A program made the position numbers and the translations under genes. From JBBRVW01 sp038246545 (GTDB taxonomy: Bacteria > Actinomycetota > Actinomycetes > JACCUZ01), in assembly GCA_038246545.1 (NCBI GenBank), contig JBBRVW010000003.1, positions 62,001-126,000 on the forward strand: 64,000 bases of DNA. Reading direction: 5' to 3'. Within the stretch, counting starts at the first letter, position 1, and each line of letters starts with the position of its first letter. The notes under the pieces were generated by a model. That model made no database searches, was not told where the DNA came from, and was given only the letters and a program-made list of their open reading frames with translations. Positions 44,979 to 52,988 of the stretch are shown here, one piece after another.

Positions 44979-45524
44979 GTGCCTCTCCAGCCGATCCGGC
45001 TCTTCGGCGACCCCGTCCTGCGCACGCCGGCGGAGGCGGTCGTCGACTTCGACAAGGAGCTGCGCACGCTGGTCAAGGACCTCGAGGACACGATGCTGGA
45101 GGCCCCGGGCGTCGGGCTCGCCGCGCCGCAGATCGGTGTCGGGCTGCGGGTGTTCACCTACCACGTCGACGACGTGCTCGGCCACCTCGTCAACCCCAGC
45201 CTCGACCTCACCGACGAGACCCAGGACGACGAGGAGGGCTGCCTGTCCTTCCCCGGGCTGGCGTACCCGTGCGTGCGCGCCTACGGCGTGGTCGCCAAGG
45301 GCTACGACATGCACGGCGAGCCGGTGACCGTCGAGGGCACCGACCTGCTGGCCCGCTGCGTGCAGCACGAGACCGACCACCTGGACGGGATCCTGTTCAT
45401 CGACCGGCTCGACCGCGAGCAGCGCAAGGCCGCGCTCAAGGCGATCCGGGACGCCGACTGGGCCGGCAAGACCGCGCCGCCGGTGAAGCTCTCGCCGCAC
45501 CCGATGGGCGGCCGCGCCCTCTAG
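44979..45524 (+). CDS. def: Peptide deformylase
   Basis: Fe/Zn enzyme that removes the N-formyl group from new proteins. 181 residues with all three motifs: GVGLAAPQIG, EEGCLSFPG (metal Cys) and QHETDHLDG (two metal His, catalytic Glu). GTG start with AGAAGGAG before it. A -10-like TAGACT overlaps the stop of the preceding gene. Followed by fmt, its functional partner. Confidence 0.96.
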   Translation: MPLQPIRLFGDPVLRTPAEAVVDFDKELRTLVKDLEDTMLEAPGVGLAAPQIGVGLRVFTYHVDDVLGHLVNPSLDLTDETQDDEEGCLSFPGLAYPCVRAYGVVAKGYDMHGEPVTVEGTDLLARCVQHETDHLDGILFIDRLDREQRKAALKAIRDADWAGKTAPPVKLSPHPMGGRAL

Positions 45525-45544
45525 GGGTGGCGGCCGACCAGCGC

Positions 45545-46474
45545 ATGAGGATCGTCTACGCCGGGACCCCCGAGGTCGCCGTCCCGGCACTGGACACCCT
45601 GCTCGCCTCGCAGCACGAGGTGGTCGCGGTCGTCACCCGGCCGGACGCGCGGGCCGGCCGCGGCCGGCACGAGGTCGCCTCACCGGTCGCGGTCCGCGCT
45701 GCCGAAGCCGGGCTCGAGACCCTGAAGCCGGCCAGGGCGTCCGACCCCGACCTGCTCGCCCGGCTGGCCGAGCTGGCCCCGGACTGCTGCCCGGTCGTGG
45801 CCTACGGGGCGCTGGTCCCGCGGCGGCTGCTCGACCTGCCGCGGTACGGCTGGGTCAACCTGCACTTCTCGCTGCTGCCGGCGTGGCGCGGCGCGGCGCC
45901 GGTGCAGCACGCCGTGCTGCACGGCGACGACGTCACCGGGGCCTCGGTGTTCACCCTCGAGGAGGGACTGGACACCGGCCCGGTCCTGGCGGTGATGACC
46001 GAGGCCGTGCGGTCCCGTGACACCAGCGGCGACCTGCTCGGCCGGCTGTCCGTCGCCGGAGCCGGTCTGCTGGTGGCGACGCTCGACGCCCTCGAGCGCG
46101 GCGAGCTCGCCGGCGTCCCGCAGCCGGCCGACGGCGTCAGCCTGGCGCCCAAGATCACCGTCGACGACGCCCGGGTCGACTGGGCGGCGCCCGCCGTGCG
46201 CGTCGACCGCCTGGTCCGCGCGTGCACGCCGGCGCCGGGCGCCTGGACCACCTGGGCCGGGGACCGGCTCGGTCTCGGACCGGTGGAACCGCTCACCGCG
46301 GAAGAGGGTCCGGCCGCCGGGCAGGTCCGGGTGGGTCGGCGCGACGTGCTCGTCGGCACCGGTGACGGCCGCGCGGTCCGCCTCGGCGAGGTGCGGCCGG
46401 CCGGCAAGAAGCCGATGGCAGCCGATGCGTGGGCGCGGGGCGTCCGTGACCTCGACGGCGGGACCTTGGCGTGA
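45545..46474 (+). CDS. fmt: Methionyl-tRNA formyltransferase
   Basis: Formylates initiator Met-tRNA using 10-formyl-THF. 309 residues; MRIVYAGTPEVAVPALDTLL, VVAYGALVP, NLHFSLLPAWRGAAPVQHAV (catalytic Asn, His) and LDTGPVL. I use the ATG at 45545; an in-frame GTG at 45527 would add six residues. Stop overlaps rsmB. Confidence 0.95.
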   Translation: MRIVYAGTPEVAVPALDTLLASQHEVVAVVTRPDARAGRGRHEVASPVAVRAAEAGLETLKPARASDPDLLARLAELAPDCCPVVAYGALVPRRLLDLPRYGWVNLHFSLLPAWRGAAPVQHAVLHGDDVTGASVFTLEEGLDTGPVLAVMTEAVRSRDTSGDLLGRLSVAGAGLLVATLDALERGELAGVPQPADGVSLAPKITVDDARVDWAAPAVRVDRLVRACTPAPGAWTTWAGDRLGLGPVEPLTAEEGPAAGQVRVGRRDVLVGTGDGRAVRLGEVRPAGKKPMAADAWARGVRDLDGGTLA

Positions 46475-47880
46475 CGGCGCCGCCCCCTCGGTCCGGCCGA
46501 CCTGCCGGTGGCAGCCGCCGCCCGGCTCCGCGCCGCGGGAAGCCGCAGCCCGACGCCCCGCGCCGGGTCGCGTTCGACCTGCTGCGGGCTGTCGACGAGC
46601 GGGACGCCTACGCCAACCTGACGCTTCCCGGCTTGCTGCGGGAGCGGGGCGTCGAGGGCCGGGACGCGGCCTTCGCGACCGAGCTCGGCTACGGCACCCT
46701 GCGCGGGCGGGGCAGCTACGACGCGGTGCTCGCGGCCTGCGTCGACCGGCCCCTCGACCAGGTCGACCCGCCCGTGCTGGACCTGCTCCGGCTCGGCGCC
46801 CACCAGCTGCTGGCGATGCGGGTGCCGCCCCACGCCGCGGTGGGCGCGACGGTCGAACTGTCCCGTGCCGTCGCCGGCGAGGGGCGCGGCTCGTTCGTCA
46901 ACGCCGTGCTGCGCAAGGTCGGCCGGCGGGACCTGCCCGGCTGGTTGGGCGAGGTGGCCCCGGACGCCGGGGCCGACCCGCTCGGGCACCTCGCCGTGGT
47001 CCACTCCCACCCGCGGTGGGTCGTCTCGGCGCTGCGCGACGCGCTGGGCGGCGACCTCGTGCAGACCGCCGAGCTGCTCGCCGCCGACAACGTGCCGGCG
47101 CACGTGACGCTCGTCGCGCGCCCCGGCCGCAGCACGGTCGACGACCTGCTCGCCGCCGGCGCCGAGCCCGGCCGCTGGTCGCCGTACGCGGCGGTGCTGC
47201 CCGCCGGCGACCCCGGCCGGGTCCCGGCGGTCCGCGACGGCAGCGCCGGCGTCCAGGACGAGGGCAGCCAGCTGGTCGCCCTGGCGCTCGTGGGGGCGCC
47301 TGTCGAAGGACGGGACGAGCGCTGGCTGGACCTGTGTGCCGGGCCTGGCGGCAAGGCCGCACTGCTGGCGGCGGTCGCGGCGGGACGGGGCTCCCGGCTG
47401 CTCGCCGGCGAGGTGGCGCCGCACCGGGCCGGGCTGGTCCGCCGGTCTCTCGGCGGCACCGGCGACGTGGTGGTGGCCGACGGCCGGGTCCCGGCGTGGC
47501 CGGACGGTGCCTTCGACCGGGTGCTGGTCGACGCCCCCTGCACCGGCCTGGGTGCCCTGCGCCGCCGGCCCGAGGCCCGTTGGCGACGGCGGCCCGAGGA
47601 CGTCCCGGCGCTGGCCACCCTGCAGCGCGAGCTGCTCGGGGCCGGACTGGACGCCGTGCGACCCGGCGGCCTGGTCGCCTACGTCACCTGCTCGCCGCAC
47701 CTCGCCGAGACCGGGACCGTCGTGACTGACGTGCTGCGCCGCCACCCGGGCGTCGAGCCGGTGGACGCGCGGCCGCTGCTCCCCGGCGTCCCCGACCTCG
47801 GCGACGGGCCGCACGTGCAGCTGTGGCCGCACCGGCACGGCACTGACGCGATGTACCTCGCCCTGCTGCAGCGCAGCTGA
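46471..47880 (+). CDS. rsmB: 16S rRNA m5C967 methyltransferase RsmB (Sun)
   Basis: SAM-dependent cytosine-5 methyltransferase. 469 residues: a basic Pro-rich start, a NusB-like RNA-binding domain (AFDLLRAVDERDAYANL, about 30-170), then the methyltransferase with LDLCAGPGGKA (SAM), VDAPCTGLGALRRRPE (general Cys) and VTCSPHLAE (catalytic Cys). The C-terminus LLQRS is the first copy of a 24-bp tandem repeat that repeats the stop codon. Confidence 0.95.
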   Translation: MTAPPPRSGRPAGGSRRPAPRRGKPQPDAPRRVAFDLLRAVDERDAYANLTLPGLLRERGVEGRDAAFATELGYGTLRGRGSYDAVLAACVDRPLDQVDPPVLDLLRLGAHQLLAMRVPPHAAVGATVELSRAVAGEGRGSFVNAVLRKVGRRDLPGWLGEVAPDAGADPLGHLAVVHSHPRWVVSALRDALGGDLVQTAELLAADNVPAHVTLVARPGRSTVDDLLAAGAEPGRWSPYAAVLPAGDPGRVPAVRDGSAGVQDEGSQLVALALVGAPVEGRDERWLDLCAGPGGKAALLAAVAAGRGSRLLAGEVAPHRAGLVRRSLGGTGDVVVADGRVPAWPDGAFDRVLVDAPCTGLGALRRRPEARWRRRPEDVPALATLQRELLGAGLDAVRPGGLVAYVTCSPHLAETGTVVTDVLRRHPGVEPVDARPLLPGVPDLGDGPHVQLWPHRHGTDAMYLALLQRS

Positions 47881-47976
47881 GTGGAGTTGCTGCAGCGCAG
47901 CTGAGTGGAGTTGCTGCGGCGCAGCTGAGTGGAGTTGCTGCGGCGCCGCTGAGTGGAGTTGCTGCGGCGCAGCTGA
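47866..47976 (+). repeat. 24-bp tandem repeat carrying the rsmB stop codon
   Basis: Four full units of CTGCAGCGCAGCTGAGTGG+AGTTG (starts at 47866, 47890, 47914, 47938) and a fifth of 15 nt. Units 3-5 carry A-to-G at position 5, and unit 4 also A-to-C at position 10. Each unit in the rsmB frame reads LLQRS-stop-VE. Confidence 0.9.
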
Positions 47977-47993
47977 CGGGACGTCACCCGCAC

Positions 47994-47999
47994 TAGGCT
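47994..47999 (+). promoter_or_regulatory. Possible -10 element of leaderless rpe
   Basis: TAGGCT ends 7 nt before the rpe ATG, with GCTGAC at 47972-47977 as a weak -35 (spacer 16). No Shine-Dalgarno precedes the ATG. Confidence 0.4.
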
Positions 48000-48006
48000 C
48001 GCTGCC

Positions 48007-48702
48007 ATGGGCGTGCAGATCTCCCCGAGCATCCTGTCGGCCGACTTCAGCGACCGGGCCGGCGAGGTCGCGCGGATCGCCCCGGCGGCCGACTGGGTGC
48101 ACGTCGACGTCATGGACAACCACTTCGTACCGAACCTCACCCTCGGCGCGCCGGTCGTCGAGCGGCTCGCGGCAGTCAGCCCGCTGCCGCTCGACGTCCA
48201 CCTGATGATCGAGGACGCCGACCGCTGGGCACCTGACTACGCCGCCGCCGGGGCGGGCTCGGTGACCTTCCACGTCGAGGCGTCGGCGGCCCCGGTCACG
48301 CTGGCCCGCGAGCTGCGCGGGGCAGGTGTCCGGGCCGGCATGGCGCTGCGACCTGCGACGCCGGTGGAGCCCTACGCCGACCTGCTGCCCGAGCTGGACA
48401 TGCTGCTGCTCATGACCGTCGAGCCCGGGTTCGGCGGCCAGAAGTTCCTCGACCTGGTGCTGCCCAAGGTGCGCGCTGCCCGCGAGCTGGTGAAGGGCCG
48501 CGACCTCGACCTGTGGATCCAGGTCGACGGCGGCGTCGCCGAGGACACGATCGCCCGCTGCGCCGAAGCGGGGGCGGACGTCTTCGTCGCCGGCTCGGCC
48601 GTCTACGGCGCCGAGGACGCCGCGCAGGCGGTGCAGCGGCTCCGCGGTACCGCCGAGCGGGCGACCGCCGCCTCCTGGTGGGCAACCCCGAATGTGCGCT
48701 GA
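48007..48702 (+). CDS. rpe: Ribulose-phosphate 3-epimerase
   Basis: Interconverts ribulose-5-P and xylulose-5-P. 231 residues, TIM barrel; SPSILSADFSDRAGEV, VHVDVMDNHFVPNLTLG (metal His, Asp), LDVHLMIEDADRW, MTVEPGFGGQKF and IQVDGGVAEDT. The last codons and the stop lie inside the left arm of a palindromic repeat, so the C-terminus (ATPNVR) may have been altered by that insertion. Confidence 0.95.
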   Translation: MGVQISPSILSADFSDRAGEVARIAPAADWVHVDVMDNHFVPNLTLGAPVVERLAAVSPLPLDVHLMIEDADRWAPDYAAAGAGSVTFHVEASAAPVTLARELRGAGVRAGMALRPATPVEPYADLLPELDMLLLMTVEPGFGGQKFLDLVLPKVRAARELVKGRDLDLWIQVDGGVAEDTIARCAEAGADVFVAGSAVYGAEDAAQAVQRLRGTAERATAASWWATPNVR

Positions 48703-48741
48703 CACACCGGGCGTGCGGCGTGTCCGGTGTGTCATCGCACA
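48693..48741 (+). repeat. Palindromic dispersed element, copy 2 (end of rpe)
   Basis: Arms TGTGCGCTGACACACCGG (48693-48710) and CCGGTGTGTCATCGCACA (48724-48741) pair at 17 of 18 positions, loop 13 nt. Near-identical arms occur at 35278-35326. Also placed to act as a terminator between rpe and the convergent anti-sigma gene. Confidence 0.75.
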
Positions 48742-48783
48742 ATCGACGCGGGGTGCGGCGCTGACGGTCAGCCGGTCAGCCGG

Positions 48784-49518
48784 TCAGCTGGTGAGGGTGC
48801 CGCGGACGATGCTGTCGCCGGAGTGCGCCGGGTTGCCGTCCGAGGGCTCCAGCGACACGTCGACGACGGGGAACTCGGCCAGGTCGACGTCGTCCGGGAG
48901 CGGGAACCTCGCCCGCGAGCCCTGGGAGAGGTCGAGCAGGCCCACCGACACCAGCCGCTGCCCGTCGGCGCCGAGCAGCCACACCTCGTAGTAGCCCGGT
49001 GCGGGACGCAGCTGCGGCAGGTCGAGCTCGAGCACCCGGCCGGAACCGTTCCGCAGGACCTCGGCGTCCCCGCCAGGCCCGTCGTCGGCGAGAACGGTGA
49101 GGTTGGTGCTCGCCAGCACCGGGAGCTCGTCGCCGCCTTGGGAGACGAGCAGGCCGGTGACCAACGATCCCACCAGCAGGCCCACGGCGGCAGCGGCGGC
49201 CGCCAGCACGAGGGTCCGGCGACGGGGACCGGCCCGGTCGGCGGCGACGGCGGGGGGGACCTCGGTCGGCGACGACGCGGGCGACGATCCCAGCCCCAGC
49301 TCGGCCACCACGGCCTCCCAGACGTGCGCCGGCGGAGCCTGCGGGACGTCCTCGCGGGTGGCGGCGCGCGCGCTGGACACGACGGCCCGCAGCTGGTCGA
49401 CCTCCGCCTGGCACTGCGCGCAGCCCGCGAGGTGCGACTCGTCGACGCTGTCGTGGTGCTCGCCGAGCGCCAGGAGCGCTAGGTCGTCGGGCCGGCCGTG
49501 CTCACCGCGCGGGCCCAT
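48784..49518 (-). CDS. Anti-sigma factor, RskA/zinc-binding type
   Basis: 244 residues: N-terminal anti-sigma domain with HLAGCAQC (H-x3-C-x2-C zinc motif), one membrane helix (about 101-127) and an extracytoplasmic RskA-C-like domain (YYEVWLLGADGQRLVSVG). It would hold the adjacent sigma factor at the membrane until cleaved. Overlaps the sigma gene by 17 nt, so the pair is translationally coupled. Confidence 0.88.
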   Translation of the reverse strand: MGPRGEHGRPDDLALLALGEHHDSVDESHLAGCAQCQAEVDQLRAVVSSARAATREDVPQAPPAHVWEAVVAELGLGSSPASSPTEVPPAVAADRAGPRRRTLVLAAAAAAVGLLVGSLVTGLLVSQGGDELPVLASTNLTVLADDGPGGDAEVLRNGSGRVLELDLPQLRPAPGYYEVWLLGADGQRLVSVGLLDLSQGSRARFPLPDDVDLAEFPVVDVSLEPSDGNPAHSGDSIVRGTLTS

Positions 49519-50146
49519 CGTCCACCTCCAACCGGGTGCGCAGCCGGCCCAGGGATCGGCGGATGTGGCTCTTCACCGTGCCCAGGGGCATGCTGAGAAG
49601 GCTGGCGATCTGGGTGTGGGTGAGGTCGTCGTAGAACGCCAGCCGGACGATCCGGCGGGCCGGCTCGTCCAGCCGCTCGAGCTCGTCGGCCAGCAGCACA
49701 CGGGTCGTCACGTGGTCGGCAGGGGACGGCGCGGGATCGACGCTGGCGATGCGCGTGGCGGCGTCCCTCTGCTTGCGCTCGCGCTCGCGCGCCGCCCACC
49801 GGTCAGCGACCTTGTTGCGGGTGATGCCGAGCAGCCACCCCGGCAGGCTGCCCGCCGCGGGGTTGAACCCGGCGCGTCCGCGCCAGGCCGCGACAAAGAC
49901 CTGCTGGGTGACGTCCTCGGCGTCGTCACGGTCGCCGAGGGCGCGCAGCGCCACGGTGAACACGAGCGGGGACCACCGGGTGTACGCCGCCGCCAGCCCC
50001 GCGTCGTCACCGGTGCGGAACGACTCCTCGAGCGGGAGGTCGCGCTCGTCGGGCACCCGGCGCACGCGAGGGCCAGCGGACACGCGCGGCCCTCCCTCGG
50101 CGGCTGTGGCGGGCTCACCGGGACGGAGAGCAGCCAGGACCGTCAT
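49502..50146 (-). CDS. ECF RNA polymerase sigma factor (SigK-like)
   Basis: 214 residues; sigma-2 region LVFTVALRALGDRDDAEDVT then QQVFVAAWRG, and sigma-4 with helix-turn-helix THTQIASLLSMPLGTVKSHI. The long N-terminal tail is basic. Partnered with the RskA-type anti-sigma it most resembles the SigK group; the stimulus is unknown. Divergent from the riboflavin operon. Confidence 0.88.
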   Translation of the reverse strand: MTVLAALRPGEPATAAEGGPRVSAGPRVRRVPDERDLPLEESFRTGDDAGLAAAYTRWSPLVFTVALRALGDRDDAEDVTQQVFVAAWRGRAGFNPAAGSLPGWLLGITRNKVADRWAARERERKQRDAATRIASVDPAPSPADHVTTRVLLADELERLDEPARRIVRLAFYDDLTHTQIASLLSMPLGTVKSHIRRSLGRLRTRLEVDDGPAR

Positions 50147-50277
50147 CCTGCCACCCCCTCACCTGCGTCCAGTCTCTTCCCGCCGGCCGGCCGGCCCGGA
50201 TGCGTCCGACCGGGCGGTGCCTCGCGGTCGGGCGGGGCCCGTGGCACACTGGCCGGGCAAAGTTGTTCGACGCACAG

Positions 50278-50425
50278 CGTGCTCCGGGGTCGGTGCAACT
50301 CCGAACCGGCGGTGACAGTCCGCGACCCGCGTCCGGGAGGCTCACGACTCGTCGTGGACACCCCGGCCGGTTGACCTGGTGGAACTCCGGGACCGACGGT
50401 GAAAGTCCGGATGGGAGGCAGCACG
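50278..50425 (+). promoter_or_regulatory. FMN riboswitch (RFN element)
   Basis: P1 CGTGCT/AGCACG (50278-50283 with 50420-50425). Inside are the conserved blocks GGGGTCGGTGCAACTCCGAA, ACCGGCGGTGACAGTCCGCG, TGGTGGAACTCCGGGACCG and ACGGTGAAAGTCCGGATGGG. FMN binding should lower expression of the ribD-ribE-ribM-ribBA-ribH genes that follow. The variable arm (about 50332-50368) is long. The control step is not evident from sequence. Confidence 0.96.
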
Positions 50426-50554
50426 CCGGGCGTCGACGACGTCGCGGTGCCCGCTGTCATCCGGCCGGCTGGTCACCGCCGGCGCGCGTCGGCGTCTGAC
50501 GCCGGTCTCCCGGCGCACCCCGGAGCCCGCCCGACCGTGGGGGCAGGAGCACCG

Positions 50555-51646
50555 GTGGACCGCCCGACCGAGACGCGCGACACGCGCGAGACCGACGCCA
50601 TGCGGCGTGCCGTCGCGCTGTCCGCGTCGGTGCGGGAGGCCACGGCGCCCAACCCCAACGTCGGCGCCGTGGTCCTCGACGCGAGCGGCGCCCTCGTGGG
50701 CGAGGGTCGGCACGAGCGGGCCGGCGGCCCGCACGCCGAGGTGACGGCGCTGGCGGCGGCGGGCGACCGGGCCCGCGGCGGCACCGTGCTGGTCACGCTC
50801 GAGCCGTGCGCACACACCGGGCGCACCGGGCCCTGCGCCGAGGCCCTGGTCGCGGCCGGGGTCGCACGGGTCGTCTACGCCGTGGCCGACCCGAACCCGG
50901 TGGGGGCAGGCGGTGCTGCGGTGCTGCGAGCCGCGGACGTCGACGTGGCCGGCGGCCTGCTCGCCGACGAGGCCGAAGCCGCCAACGAGCGCTGGCTGAC
51001 CGGCGAACGGGAGCAGCGCCCGTTCGTGGTCTGGAAGGTGGCCGCCACCCTCGACGGCCGGGTCGCCGCCGCTGACGGCTCCAGCCGCTGGATCTCCTCG
51101 CCCGAGTCCCGGGCCGACGCGCACCGGCTGCGGGCCGAGGTCGACACCGTCGTCGTCGGGGTCGGCACCGCGCTCGCCGACGACCCGGCCCTCACCGTGC
51201 GCGACGCCGACAACCGGCCGGTGGGGGAGCAGCCGCTTCGGGTTGTCGTCGACAGCGACGGCCGTACGCCGGCGACCGCGCAGGTGCTCGATGTGACCGG
51301 CCCCAGCTGGCTGGCCACCGGCGACGAGGTCGGCCGCGACGCCGACGGGCACGTCGACCTGGCCGCGCTGCTGAGCGCCTTGCACACCCGGGGCAGCCGG
51401 TACGTCCTGCTCGAGGGCGGGCCGACACTGGCCGGCGCCTTCGTGCGGGCCGGCCTGGTCGACCGCGTGGTCGCCTACCTGGCGCCGACCCTGCTCGGCG
51501 CCGGGACGCCGTCGTTGACCGGCACCGGCATCGGCACCCTTGCCGACGCGGTGCCGCTGGACCTGCTCGACAGCGGCCGCTGCGGGCCGGACCTGCGGGT
51601 CGTCGCCCGCCCACGACAGCCACGTCACATCCTCGGGGGTAGCTGA
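50555..51646 (+). CDS. ribD: Bifunctional riboflavin biosynthesis deaminase/reductase RibD
   Basis: Deaminates and then reduces the GTP-derived pyrimidine. 363 residues from the GTG at 50555, which has GCAGGAG 5 nt before it; the ORF from 50399 would translate part of the riboswitch. Deaminase domain: GPHAEVTAL and LEPCAHTGRTGPCAEAL (zinc His, Cys, Cys). Reductase domain from about 155: WKVAATLDGRVAAADGSSRW, LLEGGPTLAGAF. Stop overlaps ribE (GATG). Confidence 0.94.
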   Translation: MDRPTETRDTRETDAMRRAVALSASVREATAPNPNVGAVVLDASGALVGEGRHERAGGPHAEVTALAAAGDRARGGTVLVTLEPCAHTGRTGPCAEALVAAGVARVVYAVADPNPVGAGGAAVLRAADVDVAGGLLADEAEAANERWLTGEREQRPFVVWKVAATLDGRVAAADGSSRWISSPESRADAHRLRAEVDTVVVGVGTALADDPALTVRDADNRPVGEQPLRVVVDSDGRTPATAQVLDVTGPSWLATGDEVGRDADGHVDLAALLSALHTRGSRYVLLEGGPTLAGAFVRAGLVDRVVAYLAPTLLGAGTPSLTGTGIGTLADAVPLDLLDSGRCGPDLRVVARPRQPRHILGGS

Positions 51647-52278
51647 TGTTCACCGGGATCGTCGAGGAGCTCGGCGTGGTGGCCGCGCTCACCGACCTGG
51701 GCGACAGCGTGCGGCTGTCCGTTCGCGGGCCGGTCGTCGTGACCGACGCGCGGCACGGCGAGTCGATCGCTGTCAACGGCGTGTGCCTCACGGTCGTGAC
51801 GGCCGACGCCGACGGCTTCACCGCCGACGTGATGCGCGAGACCCTCGATCGAAGCTGCCTCGGCTCGCTGGAGGTCGGCGACCGGGTCAACCTCGAGCGG
51901 CCGGTTCGCCTCGACGGCCGCCTCGGCGGCCACCTGGTGCAGGGCCATGTCGACGGCACCGGGCGGATCGAGTCGCGCGACCGGTCGGAGCACTGGGACG
52001 TCGTGCGCGTCTCCCTCCCCGACGGGCTGGGGCGCTACGTCGTGCACAAGGGCTCCATCACGGTCGACGGGGTCTCGCTCACCGTGGCCGCGGTCGACGA
52101 GTCGTCGTTCGCCGTGAGCCTCATCCCGACGACGCTGGAGCTCACCACTCTCGGCCGCAAGCAGGTCGGGGACCCGGTGAACCTCGAGGTCGACGTCCTG
52201 GCGAAGTACGTCGAACGGCTGCTGCCGCCGACCGTCCGACCCCGCACACCCGCCGCCGATGCAGAGGACCCCTCATGA
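51646..52278 (+). CDS. ribE: Riboflavin synthase alpha chain
   Basis: Dismutates two lumazines to riboflavin. 210 residues with two similar barrels, each with MFTGIVEELG/VNGVCLTV and GHLVQGHVDGTG/VDGVSLTVAAV. N-terminal MFTGIVEE is the family mark. Overlaps ribD and the next gene. Confidence 0.95.
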   Translation: MFTGIVEELGVVAALTDLGDSVRLSVRGPVVVTDARHGESIAVNGVCLTVVTADADGFTADVMRETLDRSCLGSLEVGDRVNLERPVRLDGRLGGHLVQGHVDGTGRIESRDRSEHWDVVRVSLPDGLGRYVVHKGSITVDGVSLTVAAVDESSFAVSLIPTTLELTTLGRKQVGDPVNLEVDVLAKYVERLLPPTVRPRTPAADAEDPS

Positions 52279-52988
52279 GCCTGATCAACGACGTCTACGA
52301 GGCGCACCTGACGATCGGGGGCCACGACATCACCTGGCGGGAGATCGTCGGCAACGCCTTCGGTCTCGCGTCCGCGGTCGGCGGCATGCGCCGCCAGGTC
52401 TGGGCCTGGCCGGTGGGCATCGTCGGCAACGTCCTGCTCTTCACCGTCTTCCTCTTCACGGCGACGCAGGGCGACCACGGCGGCAGTCCGCTCTACGGGC
52501 AAGCGGGCCGGCAGGTGTTCTTCGTGGTCATCTCGGTCTACGGCTGGTGGCGCTGGCAGCAGAACAGTCGCCGCGGCGGACGCGGCCCCGCGGTGGTGCC
52601 CCGCTGGGCGACCGCACACGAGCGAGCGACGTACCTGGGGGCGGCCGCCGTCGGGGTCGCTGTCTGCTACCTCGCGTTCCGCGCGATCGGCGCCGGCTTC
52701 CCGGCCGAGTGGTGGTTCTACCTCGCCGACGCGTGGATCTTCGTCGGCTCGATCCTCGCGACCTACGCGATGGCACGCGGCTGGGTTGACTTCTGGCTCT
52801 GCTGGATCGCGGTCGACCTGGTCGGTGTCCCCCTGCTGCTGCACTCCCGCTTCTACCCGTCGGCGGTCCTCTACGCCGTGTACGGCGGCTTCGTGGTCTG
52901 GGGATTCGTCACCTGGCTGCGGATCGCGCGGACCGAGGTCGAGCGGCTGGGCTCCACGGCGCCCAGCCCGGACGAGGTGCCGGCATGA
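52275..52988 (+). CDS. ribM: PnuC-family transporter, probably for riboflavin (RibM/PnuX)
   Basis: 237 residues with about seven membrane helices; WREIVGNAFGLASAVGGMRR, WAWPVGIVGNVLLFTVF and VYGWWRWQQ are PnuC-family marks. PnuC proteins carry nicotinamide riboside, but members inside FMN-riboswitch rib operons of actinomycetes (RibM/PnuX) carry riboflavin, so that is the likely substrate here. Overlaps ribE and ribBA by 4 nt each. Confidence 0.85.
   Translation: MSLINDVYEAHLTIGGHDITWREIVGNAFGLASAVGGMRRQVWAWPVGIVGNVLLFTVFLFTATQGDHGGSPLYGQAGRQVFFVVISVYGWWRWQQNSRRGGRGPAVVPRWATAHERATYLGAAAVGVAVCYLAFRAIGAGFPAEWWFYLADAWIFVGSILATYAMARGWVDFWLCWIAVDLVGVPLLLHSRFYPSAVLYAVYGGFVVWGFVTWLRIARTEVERLGSTAPSPDEVPA

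Noticed and set aside
47866..47976. CRISPR-like array
   Set aside because: The 24-bp units abut without spacers and continue the rsmB coding end; it is a tandem duplication.
45802..48735. 977-aa minus-strand ORF across fmt, rsmB and rpe
   Set aside because: Antisense shadow of three firmly assigned genes; its repeats are the reverse of the 24-bp array.
50399..50554. N-terminal extension of RibD
   Set aside because: Begins inside the FMN riboswitch; the GTG at 50555 has a ribosome binding site and fits the family start.
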